This document shows, in pieces, positions 43,950 to 52,842 of a stretch of 64,000 bases of DNA (its first letter is position 1; every line of letters begins with the position of its first letter). Source of the DNA: JAHZKN01 sp965250205 (lineage in GTDB: Bacteria > Pseudomonadota > Alphaproteobacteria > Rhizobiales > Hyphomicrobiaceae); NCBI GenBank assembly GCA_965250205.1, contig CBDFNK010000022.1:62001-126000 (forward strand), given 5' to 3'. The position numbers were made by a program, and so were the translations under genes. The notes beneath the pieces are model-generated. The model ran no database searches, was not told where the DNA came from, and saw nothing but the letters and a program-made list of their open reading frames with translations.

Positions 43950-44534
43950 CTAACCGCGTCCCAGAATTTTTACGCTGACAGGCGCAATGCCCGCGCCGCG
44001 CATGCTGATCACGCCAGCAGCGCGCCGGGAAAGATCAATAATGCGGCCTTTGATGTAAGGACCACGATCGTTGATCCGAACAACGACAGATTTTCCGTTG
44101 CGCTTGTTGGTCACGCGGACGCGTGTGCCAAATGGCAATGTTTTGTGAGCTGCAGTTAAAGCGTTCGGATTGAACCGACCGCCGGATGCAACAGCTTGTG
44201 GCTGCCAGTAGAAGGACGCAATACCGTGAAGGCTGCCACCGCCGCCTTTGTAACGCTTAGACTTAGACTTAGACTTCTTCGCGTAACGGCGCTTTGATGC
44301 ATACTTGCGGGATTTCTTGGCTTTATATGCTGATTTTTTCTTGTACTTGCTGTAGGTCGCTTTGCGCTTGGTATATTTCTTTTTGTAGGTGCGCTTAGCA
44401 GCAACTGCTTTGCGTGGTGAACTGCAGACATAAGATGCCCCAATGCAGCGCCAGCCACTTGCAGCTTGTGCCGATGACGTATGCGCCATCACAAAACCTA
44501 CAATCGCCAATGCGATGCTCATAATAACTCGCAT
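43950..44534 (-). CDS. RlpA-like double-psi beta-barrel protein
   Basis: A 194-residue exported protein with a signal ending near SSAQAA and ribosome-binding site AAGGAGAG before ATG 44534. Residues about 40-95 form a very basic Lys/Tyr/Ser-rich linker (KKYTKRKATYSKYKKK and similar). The C-terminal 90 residues are the double-psi beta-barrel of RlpA (GIASFYW, NPNALTAAHKTLPFGTRV, VRINDRGPY, IDLSRRAA). RlpA proteins act on denuded peptidoglycan as lytic transglycosylases. Here the catalytic Glu and Asp of Pseudomonas RlpA, aligned by eye, are Gly and Asn (SGGRFNPN), with only the His kept. No SPOR domain is present. Confidence 0.83.
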   Translation of the reverse strand: MRVIMSIALAIVGFVMAHTSSAQAASGWRCIGASYVCSSPRKAVAAKRTYKKKYTKRKATYSKYKKKSAYKAKKSRKYASKRRYAKKSKSKSKRYKGGGGSLHGIASFYWQPQAVASGGRFNPNALTAAHKTLPFGTRVRVTNKRNGKSVVVRINDRGPYIKGRIIDLSRRAAGVISMRGAGIAPVSVKILGRG

Positions 44535-44790
44535 TTAAACTCTCCTTTTTTAGGGCAAGAGTAGCCAAGCTCAAGGGTCTTCGCCGTAGCCATCACCCCC
44601 CGCTACGTCGCGGTGAGTGCCCGTTTTGAATTCAATTATTTGGGTTTGTAGAGGGCTAGTTGTGCGAAGAAATTCGTTTAGCCTGACACCAGATGTTATT
44701 CTCTCACCTACTGTTTCCTGGATCGGGAAACGCCGACCCCCGTTCTGGTGAGGGGAACCAAACACTCCCTTCATGGCAGGTCAACGGCAT

Positions 44791-44807
44791 ATGTTGCGGC
44801 GCAACAT
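44791..44807. promoter_or_regulatory. 17-bp perfect palindrome in a long intergenic region
   Basis: ATGTTGCGGCGCAACAT is an 8+1+8 palindrome and a possible regulator binding site. It lies in the 477-bp divergent region (44535-45011) between the RlpA-like gene and the small Cys protein gene. No supported gene was found in this region; open frames there lack ribosome-binding sites. Confidence 0.35.
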
Positions 44808-45011
44808 CGCAAGGCAAATCCGGCCTTTGATTTTCAATACATTTTTTGAATAGATGCTTGCAAACCGCGACCGCAGGCCGCAATTTTTGGAGGGCGTAAA
44901 CGGGTTTTTCTGCGCATCCCCACGGGCACCCAGTCGTCAAAATTGCGGCACTGGCGTAGGCTATGCTCGCCGGACAAAGGTGCCAAAAACTCAATCGATT
45001 AGGAGAAACTC

Positions 45012-45326
45012 ATGTTGAAAGCGACGATGGGTAGGCTGGCAATCTCCGCCTGCTTAACGGTAGGCATGCTGCCAACGCCGCTTGAAGCTCGGATCGTCTG
45101 CAAAAATGGTGTCCAGAGGAGTTCGGGTCAGTGGATCGTGACGCCCTATTGCATGGATGCGCTACTCGGCAAAGTTGCGCGCCAATACGGTATACGTGTT
45201 TCTGATCGCGCGCTGCGCAACAACTCAAACCGTAAGCGCCATGTCTGTCGTCTTGTCGGTCAAGACATTCGGGTTCGTGATACCTGTCGTCAGGTGAACC
45301 CCTATGGTGGTCGCTTTGGCCCCTAA
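45012..45326 (+). CDS. Small exported Cys-containing protein
   Basis: A 104-residue protein starts at ATG 45012 behind TAGGAGAAA, a strong ribosome-binding site. The signal peptide (about 1-26) ends TPLEA. The mature part has four Cys residues (VCKNG, PYCMD, HVCRL, DTCRQ) that could form two disulfides in the periplasm. It is rich in Arg and ends in a Gly/Phe tail. It is followed by a bidirectional terminator shared with the bactofilin gene. The family is not recognised by name. Confidence 0.72.
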   Translation: MLKATMGRLAISACLTVGMLPTPLEARIVCKNGVQRSSGQWIVTPYCMDALLGKVARQYGIRVSDRALRNNSNRKRHVCRLVGQDIRVRDTCRQVNPYGGRFGP

Positions 45327-45355
45327 CTGGTGGGTTCAACTTTGGACTGCGCCAA

Positions 45356-45410
45356 TCGAATAAAAACGCCCGGCTCTGCACATCCTGCAGCACCGGGCGT
45401 TTTTATTCGA
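45356..45410. terminator. Bidirectional terminator between convergent genes
   Basis: TCGAATAAAAACGCCCGG and its exact complement form an 18-bp stem around a loop that itself holds CTGCA/TGCAG. The A-rich and T-rich flanks serve both strands, for the small Cys protein gene and the bactofilin gene. Confidence 0.95.
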
Positions 45411-45448
45411 TTGCACGTTACCTGAGCATCGGCCTTCGTCGTCGTGCA

Positions 45449-45979
45449 TTAGGTTCTATTGACTGCGGGTTTGACAACACCGTTTTGGTGACTGGCGGGA
45501 TCCAGATTTGGCTGGAGTTCGGCGGCATTTTTTGGCCGGCGCACAGAGCCATCAAACTCTGCCCCTTCAGCGATCGCCAAGGTCTCGTGATGGATGTCAC
45601 CCTCGACTTGTGCCGTTGGCTGCAATGTGACCGATTGGGCTTTGACAGCACCACGCAGGCCGCCGTGAATTTCGACCGTTTCTGCTGTGATTGTGCCAAT
45701 GACGGAGCCTTCTTGCCCAATCAACACTTTCTTGCCGCTGATATCAGCGCGGACATCGCCATCAATTTGCAGCAGATATTGAGAAATAATAGTGATTTTC
45801 TCACCCAAAATCGTCAAGTCCGTACCGATCGTTGAGGCTGTCAGCTTGGAAGCCGGTGCAAAAGGATCATGGCCGCCGTTTTGGACTGGAGGTGAGCTGT
45901 CGGAGGCAGCGGTCCGTGATGGTGCTGGCTGGCTGGCTTGTTGTGCCCCTTCTTCAGGCGGCTGGCCACGGCTGAACAT
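45449..45979 (-). CDS. Bactofilin
   Basis: A polymer-forming cytoskeletal protein of 176 residues. A Pro/Gln/Ser-rich N-terminal tail (about 1-45) precedes the right-handed beta-helix core. The core is visible as six-residue-spaced hydrophobic turns (LTILGEKITII, LQIDGDVRADI, VLIGQEGSVIGTI, VEIHGGLRGAV, VTLQPTAQVEGDI, LAIAEGAEFDGSV). Bactofilins form filaments without nucleotide and often place peptidoglycan enzymes. The C-terminal tail is short and polar. The neighbouring RlpA-like gene could be a functional partner, though this is only suggested by proximity. Confidence 0.93.
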   Translation of the reverse strand: MFSRGQPPEEGAQQASQPAPSRTAASDSSPPVQNGGHDPFAPASKLTASTIGTDLTILGEKITIISQYLLQIDGDVRADISGKKVLIGQEGSVIGTITAETVEIHGGLRGAVKAQSVTLQPTAQVEGDIHHETLAIAEGAEFDGSVRRPKNAAELQPNLDPASHQNGVVKPAVNRT

Positions 45980-46068
45980 ATATGAACTCCCCTACGCAAT
46001 GTACCGATGTCGAACCCCACCATAGTACACCGACACAGCTCCGTGCCGGAAATATGGTGGTTGGCCTT

Positions 46069-46101
46069 AAAAAAAAGCGGGGCCCAGAAAATGGGCCCCG
46101 C
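46069..46101 (-). terminator. Terminator after the basic APF-repeat protein gene
   Basis: Read on the minus strand, GCGGGGCCC pairs with GGGCCCCGC around a short loop and runs into eight T residues. It ends the transcript of the gene at 46140-46559. Confidence 0.93.
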
Positions 46102-46139
46102 ACACTGTTTGATGTGTCTTGAGGTTTCCCTCAACTTAA

Positions 46140-46559
46140 CTACCAGTAGCGTGCACCGTAGGCACGGCGGCGATAGCGCGGAACCGATAGATTGACGAAT
46201 GGGGCTTTGACATGGACGCCACGGCCGACATAAACGCTGGCAAAGGGGGCCTCGACAATGACCCGACGGCCCGTTTCGACGCGGGTGAAGGGCGCGCGCA
46301 CCACACGACGGCGGTTATGGCGATAACGGCGGTTATGGCGATAAGTGCGATGGGAACGGCGTTTGCCACGGGCGTGGCGGTGATGGCGGTCTTTCTTGCG
46401 GTAGTGGACCTTGTGGCTGGTGCTGTCAGGGCCTGCCACAGCTTTGGTTTTTGCGATTCCAGCAAACGGCCCGGCGGTTGCGATTGTGCTTGTGGTGGCC
46501 AACAAAATTGCAACTAGGCCCGTAGCGAGGCTCAAACTCATTGCGCGGATAGTCGTCAT
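46140..46559 (-). CDS. Exported His/Arg-rich protein with APF repeats
   Basis: A 139-residue protein from ATG 46559, preceded by AAGGACAG. The signal peptide ends near STIATAGPF. Residues about 50-90 are extremely basic, with many His and Arg (RKKDRHHRHARGKRR and similar). The C-terminal part has three repeats of a V(R/E/K)APF..V segment separated by (V/E)(T/V)GR turns, which looks like a short beta-helix or beta-solenoid stretch. It ends in Tyr/Arg/Trp. A metal- or polyanion-binding envelope role is possible but unsupported. The frame to 46610 adds residues without a ribosome-binding site. Confidence 0.7.
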   Translation of the reverse strand: MTTIRAMSLSLATGLVAILLATTSTIATAGPFAGIAKTKAVAGPDSTSHKVHYRKKDRHHRHARGKRRSHRTYRHNRRYRHNRRRVVRAPFTRVETGRRVIVEAPFASVYVGRGVHVKAPFVNLSVPRYRRRAYGARYW

Positions 46560-46785
46560 GAAACTGTCCTTCAAAGTGAATTTTGACAAAGTGAATTCTT
46601 GCCGGGACATAGACAGTTCAGTATGCCTTAATCAAGGTGACAACCTGCGCACCGCTGTTCTCGCCTTGTTCCCCTCCGTTTGGTCGCAGGCGGGAAGACG
46701 TGGTCGTGTGCGCTGTCCTAAAACCAAGTCGCATCGCCTCTGCGGTGATTGCGAAAAATGACAAGGTCTGCGGGGAGACGGTGTG

Positions 46786-47067
46786 ATGGCTCGGGGGTTC
46801 TGGAGGATGGTGCGCTTGGTGTGTTATGGCGCACTGTTGGTCGCTGTCCTTTGTATTGCAGCCCTCAAGCTGCCATTGCTACTCGATGTGTGTCGGGACG
46901 GGGGTATCGGCGAACTCGTCTGTGATACACCGATATATAAGGCTATCTTTGAGACGGGTTTTTCTGTCGCGATGTTTAGCGCGTTCACAGGCTTACCTGT
47001 CGGTCTTGCAGCCGGTGGTGTTGGTTTTTTGTTGCGCGATCTTGCAGCCTGGTTCCGCGTCAGTTGA
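46786..47067 (+). CDS. Small membrane protein
   Basis: A 93-residue protein with two membrane helices: about 10-30 (LVCYGALLVAVLCIAALKL) and about 58-85 (FSVAMFSAFTGLPVGLAAGGVGFLL). A loop with two Cys residues (DVCRDGG ... LVCDTP) connects them. GGGGAG lies nine bases upstream of ATG 46786; GTG 46783 is an alternative. No family is recognised. It precedes the FkbM gene in the same direction. Confidence 0.6.
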   Translation: MARGFWRMVRLVCYGALLVAVLCIAALKLPLLLDVCRDGGIGELVCDTPIYKAIFETGFSVAMFSAFTGLPVGLAAGGVGFLLRDLAAWFRVS

Positions 47068-47143
47068 AGGTCATGAATAAGAAAGTTCAACACGTAACTG
47101 ACGATTGGAATTGGAAAAACCGAAGACGAGAAGGGGCTTTGGT

Positions 47144-47899
47144 TTGGGCGCGATAAAACACCTGACGCGGATTGCGAAGCAGGCGCGGCAACAAAAAGAT
47201 ATTTGGGCGCATCGTGCGCGCCACGGCGGCCACTTTGATTTTCATGGACGCACCGTGCGCCTGCCACGTGGCACCAAACTCGGCATTCGCCACGCCATTG
47301 TGAGTGATGCATACGAGGCGGCAGAACGCGATCTTATTAAGCAACACATGCCTTCGCATTTGCCTGTGATTGAACTTGGTGGCAGCTTGGGGCTGGTCAG
47401 TGGTTTCATCTCGGAGCAGCTGAATACTGAAGTTGACCACCTGATCGTAGAAGCCAATCCGGCGTTACTTGATGCGTGCCGTGCCAACGCGACAACCGAG
47501 CGCCGTGCCGACAAGACCCAGGTGATACAAAAAGCAATTGCCTACGATGCTACCGTCGTGCGTCTTCATGCCAGCACAAACGCACACACTAGCCGATTGG
47601 GCGACGACACCACGCCCGGCAATGTCGATGTGCCGGCCTGCAAACTCGCTGATTTATTGCCCCAGATCGATGACAGTGCGGGCTATGCGCTGGTTTCAGA
47701 CATTGAAGGTGCTGAGTTTGAACTGTTTAAACATGATCCTGACGCGTTAAAATCGTGTCAGCTGGCGCTTGTTGAGGTACATCCAGATGTCTTTGAAAGT
47801 CAGCGACGCAGTCTGGCTGAATTTTTGGAGCTGGTCCGAGGCTGTGGTTTCAAACAAATTGATCATGTCGACAACGTTTATGCCTTTGCGCGCACCTGA
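47144..47899 (+). CDS. FkbM-family methyltransferase 1
   Basis: A 251-residue S-adenosylmethionine-dependent methyltransferase. Motif I is VIELGGSLGLVSGF (canonical GxG replaced by GGSLG), motif II is LIVEANP, and the C-terminal FkbM block is YALVSDIEGAEFELF followed by LALVEVHPDVF. FkbM enzymes methylate sugar hydroxyls in glycans or antibiotics. TTG 47144 is preferred because AAGGGG lies seven bases before it; TTG 47105 would add 13 residues. It is the first of two FkbM genes next to a sulfotransferase gene. Confidence 0.82.
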   Translation: MGAIKHLTRIAKQARQQKDIWAHRARHGGHFDFHGRTVRLPRGTKLGIRHAIVSDAYEAAERDLIKQHMPSHLPVIELGGSLGLVSGFISEQLNTEVDHLIVEANPALLDACRANATTERRADKTQVIQKAIAYDATVVRLHASTNAHTSRLGDDTTPGNVDVPACKLADLLPQIDDSAGYALVSDIEGAEFELFKHDPDALKSCQLALVEVHPDVFESQRRSLAEFLELVRGCGFKQIDHVDNVYAFART

Positions 47900-48060
47900 T
47901 TTGGGTATTGAAAGAGCACCACTCTTCTACTTTTCCGAAATTCACGGAGCTATTATGAGGATTAATTTGTGGGCGTAACAACGAGGCGCTCACATTGTCA
48001 TGTGGTATGAATCGAGTTACATCAACGGACCCGTGAAATTATGAATCTCTTTGGTCATTG

Positions 48061-48864
48061 ATGCCCCATCTCCAGCCCATCTCAACAGTCACGCCACCAT
48101 TTCAGGCTTCGATGCGTCCACGACTGTACTACTCATTGGCTAAGAGGTTATGCAAGCTGCGTCGTAAGCCCGTCGACGTGTCTCGATTCGGGGCAAAGTG
48201 GCGGCTTTATCCTCGCGATTGGATTGACAATCGCTTGATTGTTGGTCGTCCGTTTGAATTTGAACAGATCAATTTTGTGTTCAAGATAATTCAGAAGCAT
48301 AATGTCGATCTGTTTATAGATTGTGGTGCCAATATTGGCCTTTACTCCGTGCTTCTCGGCGTCCATGCCAAGTCTGTTCAAGAAATTATTGCATTTGAGC
48401 CAGTGCCTTCGACCTTCGAAAGGCTAATGCATCATGTCGAAATAAATAATCTTGAAGAGAAGACGGTCTGCAAGCGCTTGGCGCTTGGTGACCGTTCCGA
48501 TGTTGCGGAAATTAAGTTCACACCAAAATCAAGCGGCATTGCAACGCTGAGTGAGCGCGTGATCTCAAATGGCCATCGGAATTTCACCGAAAAACTCGAA
48601 ATCAAAATAGAGCCTTTTGATAAGCTCAACACAAGCACGGGTCGCAACGCCTTTATAAAGATCGATGTTGAAGGGTATACACTTTCAGCTCTCAGTGGCA
48701 TGAGGCAGTTTTTATCGAGCAATGTTTGTTTTCTTCAAGTGGAGACGGCTGAAGATGCCGATGAAATTGCAGGTGCTCTTGCTTCGCTAGGGTATAAATT
48801 GATCCATGCCATTGACGAAGACCATTACTTTAGTAACAACTCGAAAGAGACCGCCATCAAATGA
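48061..48864 (+). CDS. FkbM-family methyltransferase 2
   Basis: A 267-residue methyltransferase. Motif I is LFIDCGANIGLYSVLLG, motif II is IAFEPVPSTF, and the FkbM C-terminal block is AFIKIDVEGYTLSALSGM with FLQVETAEDA. It is only distantly similar to the first FkbM protein. The DNA here is visibly richer in A+T than the surrounding core genes (many AAT, ATT and AAA codons), which suggests a different history. No clear ribosome-binding site is seen before ATG 48061. The sulfotransferase start lies 20 bases after the stop. Confidence 0.85.
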   Translation: MPHLQPISTVTPPFQASMRPRLYYSLAKRLCKLRRKPVDVSRFGAKWRLYPRDWIDNRLIVGRPFEFEQINFVFKIIQKHNVDLFIDCGANIGLYSVLLGVHAKSVQEIIAFEPVPSTFERLMHHVEINNLEEKTVCKRLALGDRSDVAEIKFTPKSSGIATLSERVISNGHRNFTEKLEIKIEPFDKLNTSTGRNAFIKIDVEGYTLSALSGMRQFLSSNVCFLQVETAEDADEIAGALASLGYKLIHAIDEDHYFSNNSKETAIK

Positions 48865-48883
48865 TACGCAGGGTGTGTGCAAC

Positions 48884-49648
48884 ATGTTGAGATTGATGCT
48901 GACCGAGATTTTGGGAATGCAAAACGCGCGAAAGGTTGTGTTTATCCATATTCCTAAGTGCGCAGGCAGCTCGATCAATTGGCATTTCAAGAAGAATTTG
49001 GGAAGTGCACGCAGTGGCCGCACTCAGATGTTAAATGCAATCCGTATTGCGCGAACTGGTGAGCGCCCTTGTGATGATGCATTGCGCTCAGCTCAATTTG
49101 TTGCTGGCCATTGTGGCCGTGACGACGTTCGCAACTTATCTCAATCACACTTTTGCTTTACTGTGTTGCGGAACCCAGTGGAACGCACGTTGTCGTTCTA
49201 TGACTCCTGTCGCAACCTTGATTCAGAAAAGAGGGCACCATTTTTTCCAATTGCCGCTGCTAAAGAATTGTCATTTGAGGCGTTTTGCAACTCTTCTGAG
49301 CCGTCAATAAGAATGTTTGTCGACAATGTTCAAACTCGGACTTTGGCAAACTGCTACACGCGTCTGTATGATCAACAACTAGATGACTGGGAGGCTCAGG
49401 CTGAGAAACATTTGAAAGATTTGGATTTTGTGACGGTTAGTGAAAAACTAGATGTACACTTGCCGCACCTGTGTGAGATGATTGGATTGCCTGCACCTAA
49501 GCGCACGGTACGGCGCAACGTGCGAAAGAAAAAAGAAAATTGTGATCTGCCAGACCTTCAAGCTGCAGCTAAAATATTGGGTGAACGTGTGGAGGCAGAT
49601 CAACGTCTATATAAGATCGCGTTGCAGTTGGCTCAGCAGTTGGACTAA
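48884..49648 (+). CDS. Sulfotransferase family protein
   Basis: A 254-residue sulfotransferase of the carbohydrate/heparan type. The 5'-phosphosulfate loop is FIHIPKCAGSSINWHF and the 3'-phosphate motif is FCFTVLRNPVERTLSFY. It transfers sulfate from PAPS, most likely to a surface glycan. ATG 48884 follows GCAGGG; the frame is open to 48806, overlapping the methyltransferase gene. Base composition is as A+T-rich as the preceding gene, and the pair looks acquired together. Confidence 0.85.
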   Translation: MLRLMLTEILGMQNARKVVFIHIPKCAGSSINWHFKKNLGSARSGRTQMLNAIRIARTGERPCDDALRSAQFVAGHCGRDDVRNLSQSHFCFTVLRNPVERTLSFYDSCRNLDSEKRAPFFPIAAAKELSFEAFCNSSEPSIRMFVDNVQTRTLANCYTRLYDQQLDDWEAQAEKHLKDLDFVTVSEKLDVHLPHLCEMIGLPAPKRTVRRNVRKKKENCDLPDLQAAAKILGERVEADQRLYKIALQLAQQLD

Positions 49649-49838
49649 GCCATATGCAAGGTCGGAAACAAACACAAAGAGATTGGGCAATGTGCTCAAG
49701 GGCTCGAGTTATGGACGCACACTCTTTGACACCATGATTGAGGGCAAACAAATCTGGAAGGAGAACGACCTGAGCGAGACACCGCCTGACACCGCCTGCC
49801 ATCAAAACGGGAAACCATCATCTCAATCAAGAGATGTG

Positions 49839-49872
49839 CCGCTCCCAATCCAGTTTACTGGAAAGGGAGCGG
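49839..49872. terminator. Long hairpin between sulfotransferase and thiC
   Basis: CCGCTCCC pairs with GGGAGCGG, and inside it TCCAG pairs with CTGGA. It sits between two convergent genes and probably stops transcription, but no T-run follows on either strand. Confidence 0.5.
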
Positions 49873-49927
49873 TGTCAGATCAAGTCGGAACTCCTACAAA
49901 TAAGGTCATCTGTGTAGTCTGTCCAAA

Positions 49928-51784
<1,857 letters not shown>

Positions 51785-51868
51785 TTGAGCCCTGTTGGTC
51801 GAAGGTTGAGTGTGACGGCCTGCGTGTGATGTGCTGTTGGAGGCACGCGGGTGGTTGTGTCAAGTTGA

Positions 51869-52255
51869 CTAGATCAGGCCAAAGCCTTTGCCAGTGAGAA
51901 ATAGTCCGAGAAGCAGGCTGATGGCGGTTGAGATGGTCAGCAAGGTGGTGTTGTCGGCCATTTTTTCGGCGAAAGCCTGCATGCGGGGTGCCAATAAGAT
52001 GCGCACAAGCCCGCCAATGATAGCTAACCAACCAAACAACGTAATGATGATCGGCCAGCCCTGCCAAACATCATGTGTTTGGATAATGGCAATGCCGCCT
52101 ACAAGAAGAGCGACGCCAGCCAATAAAATGACCATCATGTTGTCATTGAGATGGCGAAGAACGTCCTCGAATGCCGAACGATTGAGAATAAGGGAAATCG
52201 AAACAGCAAGCAGTACCGGGCCTATGAGACTGGCAATGAATTCTGAATTGGTCAT
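51869..52255 (-). CDS. Four-helix membrane protein behind the TPP riboswitch
   Basis: A 128-residue integral membrane protein. Its four hydrophobic segments are IGPVLLAVSISLIL, MMVILLAGVALLVGGIAII, WPIIITLFGWLAIIGGLVRIL and LLTISTAISLLLGLFLTG. ATG 52255 follows GGGAG; the frame to 52288 lacks such a site. It is the first gene after the TPP riboswitch and is followed by thiC after 84 bp, so it should be thiamine-regulated. I do not recognise it as a known thiamine transporter (ThiT, PnuT, YkoE). Function unknown. Confidence 0.72.
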   Translation of the reverse strand: MTNSEFIASLIGPVLLAVSISLILNRSAFEDVLRHLNDNMMVILLAGVALLVGGIAIIQTHDVWQGWPIIITLFGWLAIIGGLVRILLAPRMQAFAEKMADNTTLLTISTAISLLLGLFLTGKGFGLI

Positions 52256-52411
52256 GCTTGCGCTCCCGGGCTGATCCGCGCGGCCCAAGGTGTGCGCGCA
52301 GATAGGTTGGTTTTAAAGCGCGCGCGGGCCCGAAGCGAGGGCGGCGCACGCGCCGACGCACAGTCGTGCGCTTGGGTGTCGGTTAAGAGCGACAAGGGAG
52401 GCGGATAGTAT

Positions 52412-52510
52412 TGGTCTCCGTCCCTTCGCCGGGCTTAACCGGATCAGGTTCAAAGGGTGCTCCACCGGCATTAGGTGGATCTCAGCGGCTCGCCGTGCCG
52501 CACCCCTCGG
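52412..52510 (-). promoter_or_regulatory. TPP riboswitch (THI box)
   Basis: Read on the minus strand, the aptamer shows GAGGGGTGC, then GCTGAGATCCACC, then ACCCTTTGAACCTGATCCGG and TTAAGCCCGGCGAAGGGA, which together are diagnostic of the TPP riboswitch. It lies about 160 bp upstream of the membrane-protein gene and thiC and faces them. Confidence 0.96.
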
Positions 52511-52542
52511 TTGGCTGCAATCTATCAGGAATGCGCCTCATA

Positions 52543-52602
52543 TCCAAGCAGGGCCCAACGGGTCCAAGCAGGGCCCAACGGGTCCAAGCAGGGCCCAACG
52601 GG
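52543..52602 (+). repeat. Three tandem 20-bp repeats
   Basis: Three perfect copies of TCCAAGCAGGGCCCAACGGG lie between the TPP riboswitch and dispersed copy I. Each contains GGGCCC. No coding frame is supported here. Confidence 0.93.
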
Positions 52603-52614
52603 GCAAATTTGCGA

Positions 52615-52759
52615 CTAGAGCGTTAAGCCTTTTGTTGTACACAGTGAAGCTATTTGCGCGACGCTCTATCTCATGGGCTCTATCCGATGTCTCTATCTCA
52701 TGGTTGGCGATCAACTTATCTGCTCAAAGTCGAACCCAACTTTTCGCAGGTTGATCTAG
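52615..52759 (+). repeat. CTAG-bounded dispersed element, copy I
   Basis: This 145-bp element is in the same orientation as copy A and has CTAG at both ends. The left module TAGAGCGTTAAGCC...CGACGCTCTA, the spacer with two TCTATCTCATGG-like segments, and the right module GATCAACTTATCTGCTC...GCAGGTTGATCTAG are intact. It is the best-preserved full-length copy. Confidence 0.93.
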
Positions 52760-52842
52760 AGCACACCAGAACCTTGCAGGCGACAAGGCACAGTTCGGCG
52801 CTGGGCGTATCTGGGGTGCTGGTTTCCGTCTCTTTGCTGGGC

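Noticed and set aside
44571..44994. Minus-strand frames of 67 and 96 codons upstream of the small Cys protein gene
   Set aside because: They overlap a promoter region, lack ribosome-binding sites and show no family features.
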